This document shows, one piece after another, positions 25,430-32,445 of a stretch of DNA of 64,000 nt. Within the stretch, counting starts at the first letter, position 1, and each line of letters starts with the position of its first letter. Origin of the DNA: Methanosarcinales archaeon Methan_01 (GTDB lineage: Archaea > Halobacteriota > Methanosarcinia > Methanotrichales > Methanotrichaceae). The notes beneath the pieces are model-generated. The model searched no databases, was not told where the DNA came from, and worked only from the letters and a program-made list of their open reading frames with translations. The stretch spans positions 1 through 64,000 of the forward strand of contig LUYE01000010.1 in assembly GCA_001602645.1 (NCBI GenBank). Reading direction: 5' to 3'. The translations under genes were made by a program, and so were the position numbers.

Positions 25430-25692
25430 GGGTGGTGGTGAGGGCCTTCGCCAGGTTTCGAGAGATGGCGGGGGAGGAGGCGACCCTCGAACTCCCGGAG
25501 GGGTCCACCCTCGCCGACCTTCTGGAAGAGGTCGTCTCCTCCCATCCCGGCCTGAAGAAAGCCTTATCCGGGCCGGACGGGCCGATCGGCGGGAGGGCGA
25601 TGGTCCTTCTGAACCGGCGGGGCGCAGACCCCTCCGACGTCCTGGAGGAGGGGGACGAGGTGGCGATCCTCCCCCCCTTCTCCGGAGGATGA
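25426..25692 (+). CDS. Ubiquitin-fold sulfur carrier (MoaD type), second copy
   Basis: An 88-residue beta-grasp protein with a Gly-Gly end (PPFSGG). The N-terminus RVVVRAFARFREMAGEEATLEL and EGDEVAILPPFSGG are classical MoaD features. It is a paralogue of the carrier at 23621 but clearly diverged. Because moaE follows, this copy is the better candidate for the small subunit of molybdopterin synthase. It overlaps DUF1894 by four bases. Confidence 0.85.
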   Translation: MRVVVRAFARFREMAGEEATLELPEGSTLADLLEEVVSSHPGLKKALSGPDGPIGGRAMVLLNRRGADPSDVLEEGDEVAILPPFSGG

Positions 25693-25720
25693 GATTCTCG
25701 CGGCCCCATGGTGAGGTCTT

Positions 25721-26113
25721 ATGGCGATTGAGATAACCGACCGGGAGTTCTCCATCGAGGATCTGGTGGCCGGAGCGAAGCGGCCCGACGCCGGGGCGGT
25801 CGTCGCCTTCCTCGGGACCGTCAGGGACGACGGGATATCCGGGGTCGAGGTGGAGGCCTACCGGGAGGTGGCAGAGGAGGAGCTGGCGAGGATCCGGGAC
25901 GAGGCGATGGCGACCTTTGACCTCAAGTCCGTCGACGTCGTCCACAGGGTCGGGAGCCTCGGAGTGGGAGAGGCTATCGTCCTCATCGTCGCCACCGCAC
26001 CCCACCGGCAGGCCGCCTTCCGGGGATGCGAGTTTGTCCTGGAGGAGATAAAGAGACGGGCTCCGATCTGGAAGAAGGAGATCAGATCAGACGGCGGCGA
26101 GAGGTGGATCTGA
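25721..26113 (+). CDS. moaE: Molybdopterin synthase catalytic subunit
   Basis: A 130-residue MoaE. It takes sulfur from thiocarboxylated MoaD to build the dithiolene of molybdopterin. The family motifs GAVVAFLGTVRDD, the VHRVGSLGVGEAIVLIV block with HRVG at 75-78, and the catalytic Lys pair in PIWKKE (118-119) are present. It closes the eight-gene run 28 bases after the second carrier. The pterin is needed for the Fmd and Fdh enzymes coded 15-28 kb away. Confidence 0.92.
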   Translation: MAIEITDREFSIEDLVAGAKRPDAGAVVAFLGTVRDDGISGVEVEAYREVAEEELARIRDEAMATFDLKSVDVVHRVGSLGVGEAIVLIVATAPHRQAAFRGCEFVLEEIKRRAPIWKKEIRSDGGERWI

Positions 26114-26174
26114 AAAGTCGAAACCGTCTCCTGCCTTCAGGAGGCGATCGCCTCCACGAGACCCCACCCCAGCG

Positions 26175-27545
26175 TCAGACTATGGGAACGAGGCGGATGT
26201 TCCCCCTCTCGTCTCTGACCATGTAGTGGGGCTCCGTCCGGGGTATCAGGCCGTAGAGGCAGAGCCCCCCGTTCAGCTCTTTGATGACGAAGTAGGTATC
26301 GGCGATGTGGGAGGTCATCCGGATGCTCTTCTGCCCTGACTTCACCACCACCACGTTGACGTCGCTCGTCTCCTTCCACTTCTGGAACATCCGGCTGGTG
26401 GAGTTGAGCATCCTCTCGTAGCCGAAGGCGAACTCCATCGAGTCGAGCCCCAGGATGTTGAGGATCGGCCTGCCCGTCCTCTCTCGGAGGGAGTCCCAGT
26501 GTTTGAAGAGGGTCTCATACCACTGGTCCCGGTCGCCCCCCGGCTCCAGGACCATCACGTTCGATGGGACGAAGACGTCCCTGGGGGCGAGCTGGTAGCC
26601 GATGCTCGGAACGATGTGGACCGCCCTCCCGTTCTTGACGGAGTTGGACGCTAGAGCCGTCAGGACCTGGTAGTACCTCTTGCCGACGCCGTGATCGATC
26701 TCCAGGACGTTGCAGGAGCCGAAGTTGAGCCCCCCCGTGATGCCGTCGAAGTCGCCGATCCCGGTGGAGATGGAGTCTTCTCGGGGGTCTGATATCCTGT
26801 CCAGGTCGCAGACGATCCCGATCTTGGGGCTGACGTTCTCGAGGGCGGGCTCGAAGTAGCAGAACCTTCCGTCGTGGAGGGTGCAGGTGTATATCTTCTG
26901 CTTGATCTCCACCCCCCTCAGCTTGTCCAGCCTGATCTCCCGGGAGTACCTGGTGGTCATCCCCTCGGGGCGGTTCTCGCCGGAGAGGGGGGCTGCCATC
27001 CTGACGTTCTTGAGGGTGACGACGCCGTCGACGATGTAGTCGAGGGGCAGAAGATCTGCCGACTCGCTGACGAAGATCAGGTGGATCCCCATGTCCCGGG
27101 CGAACTCGCAGATGTTCTGCTCGAGGCTGTGCTGGGCATCTCCGAGGGTGGCAGCGGTGTAGTTTATGATGGCGTCCCAGCTGTCGATGACTATCATAGG
27201 GTCGTCCATGTCCCCGGCCTGGTCGAGGAAGGTCTTGAAGAAGTAGAGGACCGTTTCGTAGCTGGACCCCTCCCGGCCCACGTTCCTGAGGCTCTCGAGG
27301 AGCATCTTCTGGGTGGCGTTGACGACGTTGGTGGTGGGGATGATCTCGCCGATCCAGGGGAACATGGCGTAGACCCGGCTGGGATTGACCCGGGTGGAGA
27401 TGTACATTCCGTTCTCCCTCTCGCAGACGGAGCACATGATCTCCAGGGCCAGGGTCGTCTTCCCGGTTCCGGGCATCCCCTTGATGAGGAGGGTCTGCCC
27501 CTCCTCCACCCGGAAGAAGTCGTGGATCTCAGAAGGTATCCGCAT
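26175..27545 (-). CDS. Two-domain RAD55/KaiC-like ATPase, second P-loop degenerate
   Basis: A 456-residue RecA-superfamily protein. The first domain has a normal Walker A (GMPGTGKTT, 23-31) and Walker B (PMIVIDSWDA). The second domain, from about residue 255, keeps the shape, but its P-loop reads IDHGVGKRY (283-291), lacking the Thr/Ser after Lys, so it probably does not hydrolyse ATP. Archaeal members include GvpD-like and KaiC-like signalling proteins; the role is unknown. A minus-strand TATA (CCTTATATAAG) lies around 27588-27598. The HTH gene upstream on the same strand is a plausible partner. Confidence 0.75.
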   Translation of the reverse strand: MRIPSEIHDFFRVEEGQTLLIKGMPGTGKTTLALEIMCSVCERENGMYISTRVNPSRVYAMFPWIGEIIPTTNVVNATQKMLLESLRNVGREGSSYETVLYFFKTFLDQAGDMDDPMIVIDSWDAIINYTAATLGDAQHSLEQNICEFARDMGIHLIFVSESADLLPLDYIVDGVVTLKNVRMAAPLSGENRPEGMTTRYSREIRLDKLRGVEIKQKIYTCTLHDGRFCYFEPALENVSPKIGIVCDLDRISDPREDSISTGIGDFDGITGGLNFGSCNVLEIDHGVGKRYYQVLTALASNSVKNGRAVHIVPSIGYQLAPRDVFVPSNVMVLEPGGDRDQWYETLFKHWDSLRERTGRPILNILGLDSMEFAFGYERMLNSTSRMFQKWKETSDVNVVVVKSGQKSIRMTSHIADTYFVIKELNGGLCLYGLIPRTEPHYMVRDERGNIRLVPIV

Positions 27546-27654
27546 AACTCGAATCCACCGTCTTTAACCCTCTCTGATATCCCGTATCTTATATAAGGCT
27601 AATTTCGGGTCTTCCCACTCGCGCTTTTCAATGGCGACCCCCCCACTTTCGGAG

Positions 27655-28080
27655 CTATGGGGTCTCCACCTTTTTGAGATTCTTCTTCATCAGGTCCACG
27701 AGGGCGTCGACCTTATCGGCCCTGACCTTGAAGGAGAAGGAGATGGTGACATCTTCGGAGATCTCCTCGAGGCGGGCTATGATCGATAAATTTATGGGAG
27801 CCTCGGAGGCTCCTCCGCCCCTCATCAGGGCCGCCTCGAACTCCTTCAGCCCCTCGAGATCCTCTCCGGCCCTTCCGAGATCTTCTGGCCTCTTTGTCCT
27901 CCTCCAGAGCTTGGAGGGGCCCACCTCTACAAATTCGCATTTTCCTTCGGACTTGAGGACTGAGAGGTACTTTATGGCTGTCGTCTTGCTGACCCCCGCC
28001 TGCTTCGCTACGTCCACGGTCGTCAGCCCAACTTCAGAATCCTCAATCGCCTGGAGGATCCGCTCCTCGTAAGATGCCAT
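27655..28080 (-). CDS. Winged-helix/HTH transcriptional regulator-like protein
   Basis: A 141-residue protein. The N-terminal ~60 residues form an HTH (VGLTTVDVAKQAGVSKTTAIKYLSVLKSEG without interruption in the frame). A basic KLWRRTKRP follows, then a variable linker and a C-terminal ~50-residue domain (IARLEEISEDVTISFSFKV...). It is likely a DNA-binding regulator whose effector domain is unknown. It is 110 bases upstream of the RAD55-like ATPase, transcribed the same way. Both start regions hold A/T-rich TATA-like sequence. Confidence 0.65.
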   Translation of the reverse strand: MASYEERILQAIEDSEVGLTTVDVAKQAGVSKTTAIKYLSVLKSEGKCEFVEVGPSKLWRRTKRPEDLGRAGEDLEGLKEFEAALMRGGGASEAPINLSIIARLEEISEDVTISFSFKVRADKVDALVDLMKKNLKKVETP

Positions 28081-28170
28081 CTATCTCTCATCCTCTGCAC
28101 CGGCGACCCCATGGGGCCATCCCACGCCGGATCTGCAGAACTTTCCCAATTAATCTTCAAGTGCTCCCTT

Positions 28171-28183
28171 TTTGTATATAAGC
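28171..28183 (+). promoter_or_regulatory. Strong TATA element between the HTH gene and the MtrA homologue
   Basis: TTTTGTATATAAG is nearly symmetrical and could serve both directions. For the MtrA-like gene it would give a start near 28208 and a leader of ~33 bases. A second TATA-like TTTATAG at 28224-28230 would instead suit ATG 28262. Confidence 0.45.
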
Positions 28184-28240
28184 CTCTTGTTGAGATGGCT
28201 ATAATTCGGTTGAGCGACGACGGTTTATAGCATTTCAACC

Positions 28241-28939
28241 ATGGAGTCCTGGGGCGGGAGGATGGGCGGCGAACATCCAGACATTTCAGATGAAGAATCC
28301 GGGGCGGAGGGGGTGAAAGGCGTCTGTGTCGAAGGCGGGGGGCCTTCAGGCCTTGAGAACTGGCCGCCCATCAGGGGGGATTACAGCCTCGGAGACCCCC
28401 GATCGAGGATCGCAGTGGTTACCCTGGCAAGCTCCCTTCGGGCTCCTGGGGCGGCCATCTGGGGCCCCTGCAAGACCGAGAACCTCGGGGTCGAGAAGGT
28501 GGTCGCAAACCTCATCGCAAACTCGAACATCCGGTTCCTCCTCGTCTGCGGCGAGGAGTCGAAGGGCCACCTCCCCGGCGACTCCATCCTCGCCCTCCAC
28601 CGAAACGGGATCGACGACGACGGGAGGATCTCTGGGTCGAGGGGGGCGATCCCCTTCATCGAGAACCTCTCGGCAGCGGCGATCGGAAGGTTCCAGCGGC
28701 AGGTGGAGGTGATCGACCGGATCGGGCTCGTCGACGAGGGCGAGATCGAGAGGATCGTCCTGGAACTCCGGTTCCTTTCAGAGCCCTTCCCCGAGCCACC
28801 TATGGAGGTGGTCAAGAGGAGGGCGAGGCGGGGGATGGACGAGGCGTCCAGAGGGGACGCCACCTTCGGCGGGGGTGCCTATCTCGACGGTTCCGCCTGG
28901 GTCGTGGCGGAGGCGAAAGACGGCGCAGCCCCATCTTAG
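28241..28939 (+). CDS. Stand-alone MtrA-like corrinoid protein (no membrane anchor)
   Basis: A 232-residue homologue of MtrA, the corrinoid subunit of the sodium-pumping tetrahydromethanopterin:coenzyme M methyltransferase. The conserved core is clear: WPPIRGDYSLGDPRSRIAVV, WGPCKTENLGVEKVVANLIA, the KGH motif with His110 (the cobalt-ligand position) and GAIPFIENL with FQRQVE. The C-terminal membrane helix of true MtrA is absent, and no other mtr genes are near. It is therefore likely a soluble methyl-corrinoid protein of another methyl-transfer reaction. The first ~35 residues are unconserved; ATG 28262 is an alternative start. Confidence 0.82.
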   Translation: MESWGGRMGGEHPDISDEESGAEGVKGVCVEGGGPSGLENWPPIRGDYSLGDPRSRIAVVTLASSLRAPGAAIWGPCKTENLGVEKVVANLIANSNIRFLLVCGEESKGHLPGDSILALHRNGIDDDGRISGSRGAIPFIENLSAAAIGRFQRQVEVIDRIGLVDEGEIERIVLELRFLSEPFPEPPMEVVKRRARRGMDEASRGDATFGGGAYLDGSAWVVAEAKDGAAPS

Positions 28940-29099
28940 ATGGCGACCGATCCAATCATCTGAAGGAGAACGAAGTTTTTATAATGTGGGGCGAGACCAA
29001 TTCCATTTTAGGCTAGCCGGGAATAGAGGGCATTTGGGCGGTCTTGGGCCGCGGACTATCTGAGGGCTGGACCTTTCGTCCCCGAGGTGGCTGAGTGAT

Positions 29100-29885
29100 A
29101 TGGCAGAAGACAGGTTTACTGAGGGCATCTTCCTGATGCACACGGACAGGTTCGAGGAGGCGGTGGAGTTCTTCAAGGAGATCGTCGAGGCCGACCCCTC
29201 CGACGTCGGGGGGTGGTACAAGCTGGCGGTGGCCTACCTGGGGGCGGGGAGGCTCGACGAGGGGCGGGCCAGCGCCGAGCGGGCCTTCGAACTCCGCCCC
29301 GACGATCCGGAGATCCTGGACCTCCTCGGAGGGATATCCTCCCTCAAGAACGACGACGAGGGGGCCCTGGAGTACTTCGATAGGGCCATCGAGGCAAAGC
29401 CCGACGACCTTCGGGGCTGGATTTCGAAGATCATGACCCTCCGGAACCTCGACCGGGTCGAGGAGGCGAAGGACGCTTATCGTTCGGGCGTAAAACAGGC
29501 TCCGGCCCTCCGAGACCCCGAGGATTGGAACGACCTCGCAGGGGCGATCTTCGACCGGGGAGACTGGCAGGCGACGATCGAATTCCTAGACTTCCTCCTG
29601 GAGCTAGAGCCGGAGGAGCCGAGCTACAAGTTCAACAAGCTCGGGCCCCTCTCGAAGCTGAAGAGGTACGACGCCGTCGCCGACCTCGCCGAGGAGCTCG
29701 TCGAGGCGATGCCCGACTTCGTCCCCGGCTGGATGGTGAAGGGTATCGCCCTCATCGGCCTTGAGAGGTACGAGGAGGCGGTAGAGGCCTTCGACCGGGC
29801 GATCCTCCTCGACCCCACAGGCAATGAGGCCCGGGAGATGAGAGAGAGGACTCTGGAGTACCTTAAAGAGGCGAAGAGGGGTTGA
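29100..29885 (+). CDS. TPR-repeat protein
   Basis: A 261-residue soluble protein made almost wholly of tetratricopeptide repeats. Units start near residues 4, 38, 72, 113, 145 and 212, with the usual W/L/G/Y-A-P spacing (for example GWYKLAVAYLGAGRLDEG and ALEYFDRAIEAKPDD). TPR proteins are scaffolds for protein contacts; no enzymatic domain is present. A TATA-like GTTTTTATAATG lies about 115-125 bases upstream, near 28974-28985. It stops 41 bases before uvrB, possibly on the same message. Confidence 0.82.
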   Translation: MAEDRFTEGIFLMHTDRFEEAVEFFKEIVEADPSDVGGWYKLAVAYLGAGRLDEGRASAERAFELRPDDPEILDLLGGISSLKNDDEGALEYFDRAIEAKPDDLRGWISKIMTLRNLDRVEEAKDAYRSGVKQAPALRDPEDWNDLAGAIFDRGDWQATIEFLDFLLELEPEEPSYKFNKLGPLSKLKRYDAVADLAEELVEAMPDFVPGWMVKGIALIGLERYEEAVEAFDRAILLDPTGNEAREMRERTLEYLKEAKRG

Positions 29886-29926
29886 GAGGTCGGAGGCGCT
29901 AAAATGAATCGAGCCCCGGTGACGCC

Positions 29927-31936
29927 ATGACGAGACCTGCCCAATCTTTTGAACCGTCTACCAGGCCAGAGTTTGCCATCGCCTCCGACTTCGAGCCGAA
30001 GGGATCCCAGCCCGAGGCGATCGATAAGCTCGTCCGCGGCCTTGAATCCGGCCAGCGCCTCCAAACCCTCCTCGGGGTCACCGGCTCGGGGAAGACCTAC
30101 ACCATAGCGAAGGTCATCGACGCCGTCAAAAAGCCGACCCTGGTCATCGCCCACAACAAGACCCTGGCGGCCCAGCTCTACAATGAGTTTCGAGAGTTCT
30201 TCCCCGAGAACCGGGTCGAGTACTTCGTCTCCTACTACGACTACTACCAGCCCGAGTCCTACATCCCGGCAAAAGACCAGTACATCGAGAAGGACGCCAC
30301 CATCAACCCCAAGATCGAGCAGATGCGGCTTGCGGCGACAGCATCCCTATTGTCGCGAAAAGACGTCATCGTCGTCGCCTCCGTCTCCTGCATCTACGGC
30401 CTCGGAAATCCTGAGAACTTCATGAAGATGGGCTTTGAGCTGAAGGTCGGCGACCGCGTATCCCGGCGGGAGATCCTGGAGCGGCTCGTCTCGATCCAGT
30501 ACGAGAGAAACGAGATGGAGCTCGCGCCGGGCCGATTCCGGGCGAAGGGGGAGACGATCGACCTCGTCCCCGGCTACTTCAACAACATCGTTCGGGTGGA
30601 ACTATTCGGCGACGAGGTGGAGCGGATATCCGAGATCGACCGGCAGACCGGCGCCCGTCGCGAGGATATGAGGTACTTCTACGTCTACCCCGCCCGCCAC
30701 TACGTCATCCCCGAGGAGGAGCAGAAGGGGGCGATCGAGTCGATCCTGGCGGAGCTGGAGGATAGGTTGCCGGAGCTTGGGATGCTGGAGGCTCACCGCC
30801 TGAAACAGAGGACCCTTTACGACATCGAGATGATCGGCGAGACCGGAAGCTGCAAGGGGATCGAGAACTACTCCCGCCACTTCGACGGCAGGCGGCCTGG
30901 GGAACCACCCTACTGCCTCCTCGACTACTTCCCCGACGACTTCCTCCTCGTCATCGACGAGAGCCACCAGACGATCCCCCAGCTCCGGGCCATGTACAAG
31001 GGCGACCGGTCCAGGAAGAAGAGCCTCGTCGACTACGGTTTTAGATTACCAAGCGCCTTCGACAACCGGCCCCTGAGGTTCGAGGAGTTCGAGCGGTTCA
31101 TGAGACGGGTCATCTTCGTCTCGGCGACCCCCGGCCCCTACGAGCTGGAGAGGTCCAGCCAAATAGTCGAGCAGATCATCAGGCCGACGGGGCTCTTGGA
31201 CCCGATAGTCGAGGTCCGGCCCGTCGAGGGGCAGGTCCGGGACGTGATGCTGGAGATAGAACGGGTGGTCGCCGTTGGGGATCGCGCCCTGGTGACGACC
31301 CTGACGAAGAAGCTCGCAGAAGAGCTGACCGATTTTCTCGCGAAGAACGGGATCCGCGCCCGCTACCTCCACTCCGAGATCCAGACGATCGAGAGGACCG
31401 AGATCATCCGCGAACTCCGGCTGGGCAAGTTCGACGTCCTCGTCGGGATCAACCTCCTCCGGGAGGGGCTCGACATCCCCGAGGTCGGCTTCATCGGGAT
31501 CTTGGACGCCGACAAGGAGGGTTTCCTCCGGGACGAGAGGAGCCTCATCCAGACCATCGGCCGGGCGTCGCGGAACGCCAGCTCCCGGGTCGTCCTCTAC
31601 GCCGACCGGATGACCGACTCCGTCCGGTCTGCCGTCGAGAAGACCGAGGAGAGGCGGGCCCTCCAGATGCGGTATAACCGGGACCACGGGATCGTCCCTG
31701 CGACGATCATAAAGCCGATCCGGGAGAAGGAGGTCGAGATCACCGACACCCGGCACATACCGAAGTCCGATATCCCGAACGTGGTGATCGAGCTGGAGGC
31801 CGAGATGAGGGCGGCGGCTGACGCCCTCGACTTCGAGCGGGCTATTCAGCTGAGGGAGACGATAAAGAAGCTGGAGAAGGATTTGAGAGAGAAGGAGATG
31901 AAGGTGGCGTTAAGGGCCGATCCTGAAGGTCCGTGA
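29927..31936 (+). CDS. uvrB: Excinuclease ABC subunit B
   Basis: A 669-residue UvrB, the damage-verifying helicase-like subunit of bacterial-type nucleotide excision repair. Walker A is [10 protein letters not shown] (50-59), and the beta-hairpin is [14 protein letters not shown]. Helicase motifs ([49 protein letters not shown]) are intact. The C-terminal UVR domain that binds UvrC is [21 protein letters not shown]. Full length, no damage. Mesophilic methanogens acquired uvrABC from bacteria; uvrA and uvrC are not in the window. Confidence 0.96.
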   Translation: MTRPAQSFEPSTRPEFAIASDFEPKGSQPEAIDKLVRGLESGQRLQTLLGVTGSGKTYTIAKVIDAVKKPTLVIAHNKTLAAQLYNEFREFFPENRVEYFVSYYDYYQPESYIPAKDQYIEKDATINPKIEQMRLAATASLLSRKDVIVVASVSCIYGLGNPENFMKMGFELKVGDRVSRREILERLVSIQYERNEMELAPGRFRAKGETIDLVPGYFNNIVRVELFGDEVERISEIDRQTGARREDMRYFYVYPARHYVIPEEEQKGAIESILAELEDRLPELGMLEAHRLKQRTLYDIEMIGETGSCKGIENYSRHFDGRRPGEPPYCLLDYFPDDFLLVIDESHQTIPQLRAMYKGDRSRKKSLVDYGFRLPSAFDNRPLRFEEFERFMRRVIFVSATPGPYELERSSQIVEQIIRPTGLLDPIVEVRPVEGQVRDVMLEIERVVAVGDRALVTTLTKKLAEELTDFLAKNGIRARYLHSEIQTIERTEIIRELRLGKFDVLVGINLLREGLDIPEVGFIGILDADKEGFLRDERSLIQTIGRASRNASSRVVLYADRMTDSVRSAVEKTEERRALQMRYNRDHGIVPATIIKPIREKEVEITDTRHIPKSDIPNVVIELEAEMRAAADALDFERAIQLRETIKKLEKDLREKEMKVALRADPEGP

Positions 31937-31958
31937 CCGGCCCTACGCCCAAGCTGAT

Positions 31959-32276
31959 CTACTTCAGCTCGTACAGGATCTTCATCGCCTTGGTGAAGGG
32001 GGGCATCCCCGACGTCAGAAGAACGACCCTCAGGACGTCGACGATCTCGTCCTTGGTGACCCCGAACTCCTTTTTGGCGCTCATCATCTGCTTCATCGTC
32101 GCCCTCTCGTCGGAGGAGGAGGCGGCGATCCCCAGGGCGATCAGCTTCTGGGTTTTGTAGTCGAGAACCTTTCCGGTGTACGTCGCCTCGTTGAGGCCGA
32201 CGATCGCCTCGTAGAGGTCGGGGTAATCCTTCTTGACGCCGACCATCCCTTCGCCGAAGAAAACCTCTTCTTTCAT
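31959..32276 (-). CDS. Carboxymuconolactone decarboxylase/AhpD-like protein without catalytic cysteines
   Basis: A 105-residue CMD-fold protein (YEAIVGLNEATY, LDYKTQKLIALGIA, EFGVTKDEIVDVLRV). In AhpD-like members a CxxC/His pair follows the ALGIAAS helix. Here that place reads SSSDERATMKQ and the protein has no Cys at all, so peroxidase-type chemistry is unlikely. It is probably a lactonase-type or binding member. ATG 32276 has GGAGG nine bases upstream, and a minus-strand TATA (GCTATAAAATATAAG) lies at 32306-32320. It converges with uvrB. Confidence 0.75.
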   Translation of the reverse strand: MKEEVFFGEGMVGVKKDYPDLYEAIVGLNEATYTGKVLDYKTQKLIALGIAASSSDERATMKQMMSAKKEFGVTKDEIVDVLRVVLLTSGMPPFTKAMKILYELK

Positions 32277-32305
32277 CTTTGAGCCTCCTGCATAATCTCT
32301 GCCCT

Positions 32306-32320
32306 CTTATATTTTATAGC
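32306..32320 (-). promoter_or_regulatory. TATA box of the CMD-like gene
   Basis: The minus strand reads CTATAAAATATAAG, about 35-40 bases upstream of ATG 32276. A Shine-Dalgarno GGAGG lies between, so the message has a short leader. Confidence 0.5.
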
Positions 32321-32445
32321 TTTCTCCGGCGCTACGTCTGATCTTCCGTCCCAGTCCCAGAGGACGAGATGGGACCGGGCGGAAGAAGGGGAGGAAAATT
32401 TAACCCCCTCCCTTCGCCGTTGGCCTCGCCGGGATCCGCGACCGC

